Of a stretch of DNA of 64,000 nt, positions 16,818 through 25,583 are shown in pieces. This stretch comes from Streptomyces sp. NBC_00376 (GTDB lineage Bacteria > Actinomycetota > Actinomycetes > Streptomycetales > Streptomycetaceae), in the NCBI RefSeq assembly GCF_036077095.1, contig NZ_CP107960.1, forward strand, positions 7,936,001-8,000,000, given 5' to 3'. Each line of letters begins with the position of its first letter. Position 1 is the first letter of the stretch. Position numbers and translations under genes: made by a program. The notes under the pieces were generated by a model. The model ran no database searches. It was not told the origin of the DNA and saw only the letters and a list, made by a program, of their open reading frames with translations.

Positions 16818-17552
16818 ATGTCTCGCAAGCCGACCACCGGATCGGACACGCCCGGCCCCAGCGCCGCCGTCGCCAGCCAGCGCGTCGCGGACCATCTGCG
16901 TGCCGCCATCCTCAGCGGTGAACTGCGCCCCGGCGCACGGATCATGCAGGAGCAGGTCGCAGCGCAGCTCGGCGCCAGCCGGCTGCCCGTACGCGAGGCC
17001 CTGCGGATACTGGCGGCAGAGGGCCTGACGGTCGTGAAGTCCAACAGCGGCGCCTGGGTCTCCAGGATGGACATGGCGGAGTGCGAGGGCGTCTACAAGA
17101 TCCGCGAACGCCTGGAACCGCTCGCCCTCAGCGAGAGCATCCCGCATCTGTCCGCAGCACAGATCGCCGAACTGGAGACGATCGCGCGGCAGATCGAGCT
17201 CACCACCGACGTGGACCGCTTCCTGGCCCTCGACGGCCGTCTCCACCTGCTCACCTACGCCGGATGCCGCGTCGCCCAGATCACCGCCATGGTCGACCGC
17301 TTCTGGAACACCACACAGCACTACCGCCGCGCCTTCGCCCGGCTCGCCGGCGACACCGGCTGGGAACTGATCCATGCCGAACACCGCCTGATCATCGATG
17401 CGATCAAGCGGGGCGACACCGTCGACGCCGAACGCTTTCTCACCGGCCACATCCGCCGCACACGGCTCGAACTGGCCCAACATCCCGAACTGTTCACAGA
17501 GGAAGACCATGACAGCGACCACACAGCAGACGAAGCAGGCCCCGCGGACTGA
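16818..17552 (+). CDS. GntR-family regulator, FadR (FCD) subfamily
   Basis: A 244-aa transcription factor. The winged helix-turn-helix is at residues 20-85 (VADHLRAAILSGELRPGARI, then SRLPVREALRILAAEGL), followed by an all-helical FCD effector domain (YKIRERLEPLALSESIP, the metal-ligand type His in LDGRLHLLTYAG and HAEHRLIIDAIKRGD). FCD regulators usually respond to carboxylic acids, in keeping with an organic-anion pathway. It sits inside the rightward operon, its 3' end overlapping the SDR start by 44 bp, and probably binds the two ATGGATCCAT sites. ATG 16818 follows AGGGAG. Confidence 0.92.
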   Translation: MSRKPTTGSDTPGPSAAVASQRVADHLRAAILSGELRPGARIMQEQVAAQLGASRLPVREALRILAAEGLTVVKSNSGAWVSRMDMAECEGVYKIRERLEPLALSESIPHLSAAQIAELETIARQIELTTDVDRFLALDGRLHLLTYAGCRVAQITAMVDRFWNTTQHYRRAFARLAGDTGWELIHAEHRLIIDAIKRGDTVDAERFLTGHIRRTRLELAQHPELFTEEDHDSDHTADEAGPAD

Positions 17553-18291
17553 CGCCCGCCCCTTCGAGGGCCGGACCCTCCTCCTGTCCGGCGCGGGCGG
17601 CGGCATCGCCCGCGAGGTGGCCCGCCAGTTCCACGCGGCAGGCGCCAACCTGGTGCTCGGCGACCTGAACGCCGGGGCACTGGAGGAGTTCGCCGCGACG
17701 CTCGACCCCACGGGCGCCACCGTGATCACCCGAACCCTGGACGCGGCCTCGCCGGAGAGCAACAACGCCTTCGTCGCCGCCGCCGTCGAGATGTTCGGCT
17801 CGGTCGACTTCCTCGTGCCCGCCGCCGGGATCTATCCGGAGCAGGCCGTCGCCGACATGACCGACGAGCAGTGGAACACCGTCATCTCGGTCAACCTCAA
17901 CGGTGTCTTCTACCTCACCCGCGCCGTACTGCCCCACCTCAACGAGGGCGGCAGCATCGTCAACCTGACCTCCATGGCCGGTCACCGCGGCAGCGTCCGG
18001 CACGCGCACTACGCGGCGACGAAGGGCGCGCTGCTCGCCTTCTCCCGCAGCCTCGCCTGGGAACTCGGCTCCAGGGCACGGATCAACATGGTCTCGCCCG
18101 GCATCATCGAGACCCCCATGACCCGCGACTACGTCGCCGACCGCGGCGACACCGCTCTCGCCACCACCCCCCTCGGCCGCCTGGGCAGGCCGGAGGAAGT
18201 GGCCTCCGTCGTCACCTTCCTCTGCTCGCCCGCGGCGAGCTTCGTACAGGGCGAGGTCATCCATGTGAACGGCGGCATGCACATGATCTGA
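17509..18291 (+). CDS. Short-chain dehydrogenase/reductase (SDR) 1
   Basis: A 260-aa NAD(P)-dependent oxidoreductase. The dinucleotide motif is GAGGGIAREVA near residue 30 (variant of TGxxxGIG), NAG is replaced by PAAGIY, and the catalytic residues are Ser in LTSMAGHRGS and Tyr/Lys in YAATKGALLAFSR; it ends with GEVIHVNGGMHMI. ATG 17509 follows GAGGAAG and lies inside the 3' end of the GntR gene, so the two are translationally coupled. It probably oxidises a hydroxyl group of the imported compound. Confidence 0.9.
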   Translation: MTATTQQTKQAPRTDARPFEGRTLLLSGAGGGIAREVARQFHAAGANLVLGDLNAGALEEFAATLDPTGATVITRTLDAASPESNNAFVAAAVEMFGSVDFLVPAAGIYPEQAVADMTDEQWNTVISVNLNGVFYLTRAVLPHLNEGGSIVNLTSMAGHRGSVRHAHYAATKGALLAFSRSLAWELGSRARINMVSPGIIETPMTRDYVADRGDTALATTPLGRLGRPEEVASVVTFLCSPAASFVQGEVIHVNGGMHMI

Positions 18292-18309
18292 GCAGGAAGA
18301 AGAACACCG

Positions 18310-19152
18310 ATGAAGAGAGCGGCAGTGCGAGTGGGAACGGAACAGAACATGACGACCGAAGCGGCGATCTACCCGGACCTGAGCGGCAGCTCCGTATGCG
18401 TCACCGGCGCCGCCCGCGGCCTGGGACTCGCGATGGCCGATGCCTTCGCGCACGCCGGATGCCATGTGCTGCTGCTCGACATCGACGGCGACGAACTGGA
18501 CCGGGTGCGCCCCGCGATGGAGGCGCGCCACCCCGGCCAGGTGATCGCGACGGCGACCGCCCCGGTCAGCGACCAGGACGCCGTGACGGCGGCGCTGACC
18601 GACTTCACCGCCCGGACGGGAGAGCTGTCCGTCATGGTCGCCAACGCCGGAGTGTCCGCCAACGCGCCGTCCCTCGACCTCGAACTGGACCGCTGGAACA
18701 CCGCGTTGGACGTCAACCTCACCGGGGCCTTCGTCTGCGCACGTGCCGCCGCCCGCATCATGCGCGAGGGCGACGGGGGCGTCATCCTGACCACCTCGTC
18801 GATGTACGGAGTGACGGCCGGGCCCGAGCGCGCGGCGTACTGCGCGGCCAAGGCGGCCGTCGCCGCCCTCACCAAGGTCCTGGCCGTCGAGTGGGCCCCG
18901 TTCGGCATCCGGGTCAACGCGCTCGCACCGGGGTACGTCGAGACCGACCTGCTGACCCGGCTCTCCGTCGCCGGCCGGCTGGACACCGGGGCGCTGCGCC
19001 GCCGCACCCCGCGCGGCCGCCTCGGCAGCCCCGAGGACATCGCGCACCTCGCCCTGTTCCTGTCCTCCGGCGTGTCCGCGAACATCACGGGCCAGGTGAT
19101 GGTCAGCGACGGCGGCTGGACGGCCGACGGCTACGCGGTGGCACCGGCCTGA
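18310..19152 (+). CDS. Short-chain dehydrogenase/reductase (SDR) 2
   Basis: A 280-aa classical SDR: cofactor motif TGAARGLGLAMADAFA near residue 32, acidic residue LLDIDG suggesting NAD preference, VANAGVSAN, catalytic Ser in TTSSMYG, YCAAKAAVAALTK with Tyr and Lys, and VSDGGWTADGY near the end. ATG 18310 follows AGGAAG; an internal ATG (residue 14) is an alternative that would remove the atypical N-terminus. It starts 18 bp after SDR 1 and is the last gene of the operon. Two SDRs suggest two successive oxidations or two stereoisomers. Confidence 0.9.
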   Translation: MKRAAVRVGTEQNMTTEAAIYPDLSGSSVCVTGAARGLGLAMADAFAHAGCHVLLLDIDGDELDRVRPAMEARHPGQVIATATAPVSDQDAVTAALTDFTARTGELSVMVANAGVSANAPSLDLELDRWNTALDVNLTGAFVCARAAARIMREGDGGVILTTSSMYGVTAGPERAAYCAAKAAVAALTKVLAVEWAPFGIRVNALAPGYVETDLLTRLSVAGRLDTGALRRRTPRGRLGSPEDIAHLALFLSSGVSANITGQVMVSDGGWTADGYAVAPA

Positions 19153-19241
19153 CCGGAGGCATGGCGGCGCCGATGCGGCCGGCTGATCTAAAGTACTCAG
19201 GCCGATTTCCGTACCGCGGACCTGAGAAGGAATCACGGATT

Positions 19242-21173
19242 ATGCCCACTGAGACGTTCGAGTTTCAGGTGGAAGCGCGCCAGCTTCTGCAGATGATGAT
19301 CCACTCGATCTACTCGAACAAGGACGTGTTCCTGCGTGAGCTCGTCTCCAACGCCTCCGACGCGCTCGACAAGCTGCGGCTCGAAGCACTGCGCGACGAC
19401 TCGCTCGACGCGGATGTGTCCGACCTCCACATCGCCATCGAGACCGACCGGCAGGCCCGCACGCTGACCGTGCGGGACAACGGCATCGGGATGTCTCACG
19501 ACGAAGTGGTCCAGCTCATCGGGACCATCGCGAACTCGGGCACCGCGAAGTTCCTGCGGGAACTCAAGGAGGCCGAGGAGAACGCCGCGGCCGACGGCCT
19601 GATCGGTCAGTTCGGTGTCGGGTTCTACTCCAGCTTCATGGTGGCCGACGAGGTCACGCTGCTGACCCGGCGCGCGGGCGAGAGCCAGGGCACCCGGTGG
19701 ACGTCCTCCGGCGAGGGCACGTACACGATCGAGACCGTCGACAGCGCTCCCCAGGGAACCTCCGTCACGCTCCGGCTCAAGCCGGAGGACACCGACGACC
19801 AGCTGCACGACTACGTCTCCCCGTGGAAGATCAGGGAGATCGTCAAGCGGTACTCGGACTTCATCACCTGGCCGGTCCGGATGGTTCCCGAGGCCACGCA
19901 GGGCGCGGACGGCGAGGAAGGGGCCGACGACGCCCCGCGCGAGCCCGAGACGCTCAACTCGATGAAGGCGCTGTGGGCGCGCTCGCGCGACGAGGTCACC
20001 GACGACGAGTACCACGAGCTGTACAAGCACATCAGCCACGACTGGAGTGCCCCGCTGGAGACCATCCGTCTCCAGGCGGAAGGCACTTTCGAGTACCAGG
20101 CACTGCTCTTCATCCCGTCGCACGCGCCCCAGGACCTCTTCATGCAGGGGTACCGGCGCGGCATCCAGCTCTATGTGAAGCGCGTCTTCATCATGGACGA
20201 CTGCGAAGCGCTGATGCCGCCGTACCTGCGCTTCGTCAAGGGTGTCGTCGACGCGCAGGACCTGTCGCTCAACGTGTCGCGGGAGATCCTCCAGCAGGAC
20301 CGCCAGATCCAGCTGATGCACCGGCGGCTGGCGAAGAAGGTGCTGTCGACGGTCAAGGACATGATGACCGCCGAGCCGGAGCGGTACGCCACGTTCTGGC
20401 GGGAGTTCGGCCGGGTCGTCAAGGAAGGGCTGCTGAGTGACTTCGAGAACCGCGAGACCATCCTCGGCATCGCGTCCTTCGCCACCACCCACGACAAGGA
20501 CGAGCCGACCACGCTGCGGCAGTACGTGGAGCGGATGAAGGACGGCCAGGAGCACATCTTCTACGTGACGGGCGAGTCCCGTCAGGCCATCGAGAACTCC
20601 CCGCACATGGAGGCGTTCCGCGCCAAGGGCGTCGAGGTGCTGCTGCTGACCGACCCCGTCGACGAGGTGTGGGTCGAGGCGGAGCCGGAGTTCGACGGCA
20701 AGAAGCTGCGGTCCGTCGCCAAGGGGGAGGTCGACCTCGGGACCGAGGAGGAGAAGAAGGAGGCCGCGACCGAGCGCGAGGGCCGGCAGCAGGAGTACGC
20801 GGATCTGCTCGGCTGGATGACGGACCGGCTGAGCGGCACCGTCAAGGAAGTACGGCTCTCCTCGCGCCTCACCGTCTCGCCCGCCTGCATCGTCTCGGAC
20901 ACGAACGACCTGACGCCGGCCCTGGAGAACATGTACCGCGCCATGGGCCAGCCCGTTCCCGAGGTCAAGCGCATCCTCGAACTCAACCCGGAGCACGCGC
21001 TGGTCAGCGGCCTCAACCGGGCACACGCCGAACGCGGCGAGGGCGACGGTGCCGCACTCCAGGAGACGGCCGAACTGCTCCACGACCTGGCGCTGCTGGC
21101 CGAGGGCGGCGAACTGAGCGACCCGTCGCGCTTCGTCAGGCTGATGGCCGATCGCCTCGAACGCACCCTGTGA
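19242..21173 (+). CDS. htpG: Hsp90-family molecular chaperone HtpG
   Basis: A 643-aa cytosolic ATP-dependent chaperone. The GHKL ATPase domain has the signature [17 protein letters not shown] near residue 30, [11 protein letters not shown], and [18 protein letters not shown]; the middle domain contains [12 protein letters not shown] and the catalytic-loop Arg/Gln in [16 protein letters not shown] near 345; the C-terminal dimerisation domain ends at [11 protein letters not shown]. Full length, without an MEEVD tail, as in bacteria. ATG 19242 follows AGAAGGA at a rather long spacing. It appears monocistronic and is unrelated to the flanking catabolic genes. Confidence 0.97.
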
Positions 21174-21177
21174 CCGC

Positions 21178-21265
21178 CCGCTGTCGGTGAATCCGCGCCG
21201 ACAGCGGCACAGCGGCCGAAGCTTCACGGTGGGCCGTGCCTCGTACACCGGGGCACGGCCCACCG
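21178..21265 (+). terminator. Two successive terminator hairpins after htpG
   Basis: Hairpin 1 pairs CCGCTGTCGG (21178-21187) with CCGACAGCGG (21198-21207), a 10-bp stem with a 10-nt loop. Hairpin 2 pairs CGGTGGGCCGTGCC (21227-21240) with GGCACGGCCCACCG (21252-21265), a 14-bp stem with an 11-nt loop. Both are perfect. The rest of the 358-bp gap up to 21531 holds no gene that I can support, only the promoter of the next one. Confidence 0.85.
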
Positions 21266-21517
21266 GCCGGTTCGTCCGCGTCGGCTCAGGACCGGCCCGC
21301 ACCAGGATGCGCATAACGCGGTCCGGGGCGAGTATCAAAGTACGGGCAGTGGCCCGGTTGCGCCCCGGCCCCCGAGGGCCGGCCCCCTTCCCCGGCGCTC
21401 CGGTCCGCTTCCCGGCCGCCGGGGAGGGGTGTGGTGGCGGGGAGCGCCATGCACCGGGCGGTTTCCGGGACGGCGGTGTGCGCGGAAAACGAGTGGCACG
21501 CGCTCATACGGCCGACA

Positions 21518-21531
21518 TAGCTTGTGCGCCT
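21518..21531 (+). promoter_or_regulatory. -10 element for a leaderless MFS transcript
   Basis: TAGCTT at 21518-21523 lies eight bases before GTG 21532, and there is no ribosome site. This is the typical layout of leaderless actinomycete promoters. Confidence 0.5.
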
Positions 21532-23001
21532 GTGACCGATGCCCCGAAGAGCCCCTCGCGCGAACCGCGTGCGACGTCCGCGGAACCACCCACCGAGGAA
21601 GGCGGCCGACGGACGACGACAGCCGGCCTGCCGCCCCTGGGCTCCGAGGCCGCCGAGGGCATTTTCTCCCGGACGTACGCGGCGGCCACCTCGAGCTTTG
21701 CCGCGGTGATGTTCCTGACCGGCCTCGCCGCACTGGCCGTGGTGCCCACGCTCCCGACGGCCGCCCGGGATCTGGACGGGGTGTCCCTCTTCCCGCTGGT
21801 GGCGGGCTGTTTCGTGGCCGCGAGCCTGCTGGGCGGCGTACTGGGCGGTCACTGGGCCGACCGGGCGGGGGCGAACCGCCCGCTGGCGGCGGGCATGGTG
21901 CTGGCCGTGGTCACCCTGCTGGTCTCGGCGAGCAGCACCTCGATCTGGCAACTGGCCGCCGGGCGCTTCGTGGACGGCGTGGCGGGCGGGATGGTCGCGG
22001 TGGCGATCAACACCGCGATCGGCCAGGCGTATCCCGAGCGGCTCCAGCCGCGCGCCCTGGCGCTGATGAGCGCCTGCTGGATCATTCCGTCACTGGTCGG
22101 ACCTCCGCTGGCCGGGCTGGTGGCCGAGTGGTGGTCCTGGCGTGCGGTCTTCTACGGCCTGGCGGCGCTCACGGCGCTTCCGGCGCTGGCGGTCGTGGCC
22201 CTGCTGAACGGTCGTTCCCGGAAGGCCGCGCCCACGCTGTCGAAGGAGCGGACCCCGCGCCCCGCCCTGACCATCGCGGTGGCGGTGAGCGTGGGTGCGG
22301 CGCTTGGCCAGTACGGAGTTTCGGGCTGGGACACGCGCCATCTGCTGTTCGCGGTGGCGGGACTCGCGCTGATGGTGCTGTTCGCCTTCCGGCTGCTGCC
22401 GTCGGGCACCTGGCGTGCCGCGCGCGGACTGCCGGCCACGGTGCTGCTGCGCGGGCTGAGTTCGGGAGTGTTCTTCACGCTGGAGGCGTTCGTGCCGCTG
22501 ATGCTGGTCACCGGCCGGGACGTGGCCCCCGTGGTGACGGGTCTGGCCTTCACCGGCGCCGCCGTGGCGTGGGCCGCCTCCTCCTGGGTGCAGGGCCGGC
22601 TGCCGGAGCGGACGCCCCGTCACCGCCTGGTCGTGGTGGGGGCGTTGGTGCAGGTGGTGGCGGTCGTGATCGCCTCCGTCGGGTCGTTGCCCGGGATGCC
22701 GCCGATCACCGCCGCGTCCTCGATGGTCGTCGCGGCCGTCGGCATGGGCCTGCTCGCCCCGTCCCTCACCGTGCTGTCCCTCGCCCATGCCCCGGCCGGC
22801 CGCCAGGGCTACGCCAGCAGTGCGATGCAGACCAACCAGAACCTGGGCCAGATCCTGGTTCTGGGCGTCGCCTCCGCCGTCTTCAACGCCTTCCTGGGCG
22901 GCGGATCCAACGACCACGTCGGCTACGCCGCCGCCTTCGGGCTGCTGCTCGTGCCCGGAATCCTGGCAGTCGTGCTCGCGGGCCGGGCCCGCGGCGCGTG
23001 A
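21532..23001 (+). CDS. MFS transporter, drug-efflux-like
   Basis: A 489-aa major facilitator with a polar 35-residue N-terminus followed by 12 or more membrane helices. Helix 2-3 loop GGHWADRAGANRPLAAG is the family's conserved Asp/Arg motif; MSACWIIPSLVGPPLAGLVAEWWSWRAVFY is the antiporter-type motif of helix 5. It is probably an exporter of a small hydrophobic molecule. GTG 21532 is chosen because the protein upstream has no hydrophobic or conserved features and TAGCTT sits eight bases before it. It is separated from the downstream glycosyltransferase gene by 174 bp with that gene's own promoter. Confidence 0.82.
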   Translation: MTDAPKSPSREPRATSAEPPTEEGGRRTTTAGLPPLGSEAAEGIFSRTYAAATSSFAAVMFLTGLAALAVVPTLPTAARDLDGVSLFPLVAGCFVAASLLGGVLGGHWADRAGANRPLAAGMVLAVVTLLVSASSTSIWQLAAGRFVDGVAGGMVAVAINTAIGQAYPERLQPRALALMSACWIIPSLVGPPLAGLVAEWWSWRAVFYGLAALTALPALAVVALLNGRSRKAAPTLSKERTPRPALTIAVAVSVGAALGQYGVSGWDTRHLLFAVAGLALMVLFAFRLLPSGTWRAARGLPATVLLRGLSSGVFFTLEAFVPLMLVTGRDVAPVVTGLAFTGAAVAWAASSWVQGRLPERTPRHRLVVVGALVQVVAVVIASVGSLPGMPPITAASSMVVAAVGMGLLAPSLTVLSLAHAPAGRQGYASSAMQTNQNLGQILVLGVASAVFNAFLGGGSNDHVGYAAAFGLLLVPGILAVVLAGRARGA

Positions 23002-23162
23002 GCCGGGCGTGTCGGGGCCGGGGCGTGCGAGCCCGGCGCGAACCGAACGGCAGGAACCGGATGCGAGGTGCCGGGAGGCCGCGGCGCACGAACATCGGAA
23101 ACGCGCCGGAAACGCGCAGAATCAGGCGGAAAGCGGTCCTGCGGGCGGCAGGTGCACATCCC

Positions 23163-23175
23163 TAGGCTCTGTCCC
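23163..23175 (+). promoter_or_regulatory. -10 element for a leaderless glycosyltransferase transcript
   Basis: TAGGCT at 23163-23168 is seven bases before ATG 23176; there is no ribosome site between, suggesting a leaderless mRNA. Confidence 0.5.
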
Positions 23176-24321
23176 ATGCGTGTACTTTTCGCCTCGACCC
23201 GCGGACCGGGCCACTTCCACCCGCTCGTCCCCCTCATCGACGCGTGCACGGCGCGGGGTGACGACGTCCTCGTCGTCGCTCCACCGGCACTCGAATCGTT
23301 ACTGGCGACCCGGAAACAGCCTTACCGCATCGGCGGGGAACCTCCCCAGGAGGAGATCGCGCGGGCCATGACGCCCGTGCTGGCGCTGTCCCCGGACGAC
23401 GGCGTCGCGATGATGGTCACGGAGGTGTTCGGCCGGCTCGGGATCGCCGCGATGCTTCCCGCGCTGGAGGAGGCGTGCCGCGACTGGCGGCCCGATCTCG
23501 TCGTGCACGAGGCGTACGAGTTCGCGTCGGTGGTGGCCGCCGAGCGGCACGGCATCCCGCGGCTCCGGGTCGCGGTCTCGGCCGCGCGGTTCACCCGGTC
23601 CACCGACACCCTGCTCACCCCCGTGTTCGCGCCGTACGGAACGGGCATCACGGAACGTCTCCTCGCCACCCCGTATCTGACCCGCCTGCCGGCTTCCCTG
23701 GACCCCTCCTCGTACGCCGTTACCCACCGCTACCACGAAACCCCCCGACCGGGCGCGCTGGCGGACCGGTGGGGCGGATCGGCGGAACCGCTGGTCCATC
23801 TCACCCTGGGCACCGAGGCGGGTGCCCTGCCGACCGCGGTCGGCCTGTACCGGGGGCTCGTCGAGGCGGTGAGCGGACTGCCGGTGCGGGTACTGCTCAC
23901 CACGGGACACCTCATCGAGGCGGCGGACCTCGGACCGCTGCCGTCCCAGGTCCATGTGGAGCAGTGGGTGCCGCAGGCGGACGTCCTGCGCAGTGCGTCG
24001 CTCGTGGTCTGCCACGGCGGCTCCGGGACGGTGTTCGGCGCCCTGGCGGCCGGTGTCCCGCTGGTCTGCGTCCCGCTCTTCGCGGACCAGCCGGTGAACG
24101 CCCGGCTGGTGGCCGACGCGGGGGCGGGTACGGCCGTCACCCCGACCGGCGGCCCGGCGGACAAGGCGGTGATGCTGGGCGCCGACGACGTACGGGCCAT
24201 CCGCGCGGCCACCGAACTGGTTCTCGCGGATCCGTCCTACCGTGCCCGCGCCGGGCGCCTGGCCGACGAGATGCGGTCGACCGTCACGGTCGCGGAACTG
24301 CTCGGCACCCTCGCACCGTGA
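23176..24321 (+). CDS. UGT/MGT-type glycosyltransferase with a TTA codon
   Basis: A 381-aa GT-B enzyme of the GT1 type that transfers a sugar from a nucleotide donor to a small acceptor. N-terminal GPGHFHPLVPLIDA holds the catalytic His; the C-terminal donor site contains VEQWVPQADVLRSASLVVCHGGSGTV and PLFADQPVNA. Relatives glycosylate macrolides, aminocoumarins, aureolic acids or drugs. Codon 42 is TTA (23299-23301), the only in-frame TTA I found in the window; in Streptomyces this needs the bldA tRNA and usually means expression late in growth. Together with the preceding efflux gene it could form a small modify-and-export pair, which is inference. Confidence 0.9.
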   Translation: MRVLFASTRGPGHFHPLVPLIDACTARGDDVLVVAPPALESLLATRKQPYRIGGEPPQEEIARAMTPVLALSPDDGVAMMVTEVFGRLGIAAMLPALEEACRDWRPDLVVHEAYEFASVVAAERHGIPRLRVAVSAARFTRSTDTLLTPVFAPYGTGITERLLATPYLTRLPASLDPSSYAVTHRYHETPRPGALADRWGGSAEPLVHLTLGTEAGALPTAVGLYRGLVEAVSGLPVRVLLTTGHLIEAADLGPLPSQVHVEQWVPQADVLRSASLVVCHGGSGTVFGALAAGVPLVCVPLFADQPVNARLVADAGAGTAVTPTGGPADKAVMLGADDVRAIRAATELVLADPSYRARAGRLADEMRSTVTVAELLGTLAP

Positions 24322-24346
24322 CCTCTGCGGCGGGCGCGGGGAGGCG

Positions 24347-25480
24347 TCATCCGGAGGCCGGCAGGCGTTCGATGGCCACCAGCGCCGCGTCGTCCCCCAG
24401 GCTGCCGCCCGCGTGCCGCAACAGGTCGGCGCACAGGGTCTCCAGCAGGGCTTCGGGGCCCGTGCCGGACCGCGAAGCGGCCCGTTCCCGCAGCGGATAG
24501 AAGCGCCCCGACCGGTCCCGGGACTCGATGACGCCGTCGGTGTACAGGAGCAGGGTGTCACCGGCCTCGAAGCGGAACGTCTCCGCCGTGTGTTCGGTGA
24601 TCACCAGGCGGGTCAGACCGAGCGGCGGGGCCGGCGTCCGGACATCGAGCGGGATCACCTCACCCGCCCGCAGCAGGAGCGGCGGTGGATGACCGCAGCT
24701 GACCAGGCGGATCTCGGCGGCGTCGTCGGGGAGGTCGAGCACGGCCGCGGTGACGAACGACTCCGCGAGCTCCGGGTCGTCCTGCCCGTCCGCGCCCGCC
24801 TCGGCCGTGTCGTCCTCGGGGCACGGCGCGATGCTCGTCTCCAGCTGGGCCACCAGTTCGGGCAGCGTCCACCGCTGGCGCGAGAGAGCGTGGAAGGCGC
24901 CCAGGACGCTCGCCGCCTCGCCGATCGCGGCGAGCCCCTTGCCGCGTACGTCGCCGATGATCACGCGGGTGCCTCCCATGGTGCGGGCGGCGGCGTAGAG
25001 GTCGCCGCCGATCTGCGCCTCCTCCTCCGCCGCCAGATAGACCGAGGAGATGCGCAGAGGGCCGCTCCGTCCCGGCAGCGGACGCAGCACCACGTGCTGT
25101 GCCGCCTCGGCCACCGAACGCAGCTGGGTCACGGCCCGCTCGCTGCGGACCCTCAGGTGGGCGAAGAAGGTGGCCATGACGGAGATGAGCACGAGCGCGA
25201 TGATCTGGTAGGTGTGGTTGAGGTCGTAGAGACTGGTGCGCGCGGCCACCAGGACTTGCGCCAGCACGGCGACCACGCCGACGAAGCCGGTCATGCGCGG
25301 CCCGGTGAACGAGGCGGCCATCGCGGGCGCGGCCACCAGGAACGGACCGAGATGGACATCCGTCGGTGCGAGGAAGTCGACCACCGTGACGACGGCGATC
25401 AGCACGAACGGCATCGCCAGGAGCGCGTTCCTGCGCCTTCGGGACTCACGGACCGAATCCAGGAAGCGCGGGGAAGCCAT
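24347..25480 (-). CDS. Membrane-anchored PP2C-type (SpoIIE) protein phosphatase
   Basis: A 377-aa Ser/Thr phosphatase. Residues 20-110 form three to four membrane helices (NALLAMPFVLIAVVTVVDFL; YQIIALVLISVMATFFAHL); the SpoIIE/RsbU-like domain follows from about 145 with AEEEAQIGGDLYAAARTMGGTR, IGDVRGKGLAA and DGVIESRDRSGRFYPL, containing the metal-binding Asp residues. Such enzymes dephosphorylate anti-sigma factor antagonists. There is no GAF, PAS or kinase domain. ATG 25480 lies directly before conserved sequence. No antagonist or anti-sigma gene is adjacent, so the target is unknown. Confidence 0.9.
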   Translation of the reverse strand: MASPRFLDSVRESRRRRNALLAMPFVLIAVVTVVDFLAPTDVHLGPFLVAAPAMAASFTGPRMTGFVGVVAVLAQVLVAARTSLYDLNHTYQIIALVLISVMATFFAHLRVRSERAVTQLRSVAEAAQHVVLRPLPGRSGPLRISSVYLAAEEEAQIGGDLYAAARTMGGTRVIIGDVRGKGLAAIGEAASVLGAFHALSRQRWTLPELVAQLETSIAPCPEDDTAEAGADGQDDPELAESFVTAAVLDLPDDAAEIRLVSCGHPPPLLLRAGEVIPLDVRTPAPPLGLTRLVITEHTAETFRFEAGDTLLLYTDGVIESRDRSGRFYPLRERAASRSGTGPEALLETLCADLLRHAGGSLGDDAALVAIERLPASG

Positions 25481-25537
25481 GCTTCCGGGATACCTCACTC
25501 GGCCCGTTCCCGCTCCTTGTACGCCGAGGACCACCGG

Positions 25538-25574
25538 CCCGGCCGGCCGCGGGCTGCCCGCACGGCCGGCCGGG
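25538..25574. terminator. Terminator-like 12-bp stem
   Basis: CCCGGCCGGCCG (25538-25549) pairs perfectly with CGGCCGGCCGGG (25563-25574) around a 13-nt loop containing CGGGC-GCCCG. It lies just beyond the stop of the leftward toroid gene and should separate it from the phosphatase gene. Confidence 0.75.
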
Positions 25575-25583
25575 TCCGGTGTC

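Noticed and set aside
17871..19241. An open frame running into htpG, giving an apparent 1100-residue protein
   Set aside because: The added N-terminal part is Arg/Pro/Gly-rich nonsense in the wrong frame of two clear SDR genes. The HtpG family start ([15 protein letters not shown]) matches ATG 19242.
21187..21531. N-terminal extension of the second MFS protein
   Set aside because: This stretch contains the two htpG terminator hairpins and codes for low-complexity Arg/Gly/Pro sequence. GTG 21532 with a -10 element eight bases before it is preferred.
21532..24321. Part of an antibiotic biosynthetic cluster (exporter plus macrolide-type glycosyltransferase)
   Set aside because: No polyketide, peptide or terpene synthase or tailoring set is nearby. 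A stand-alone modify-and-export pair is the most that can be said.
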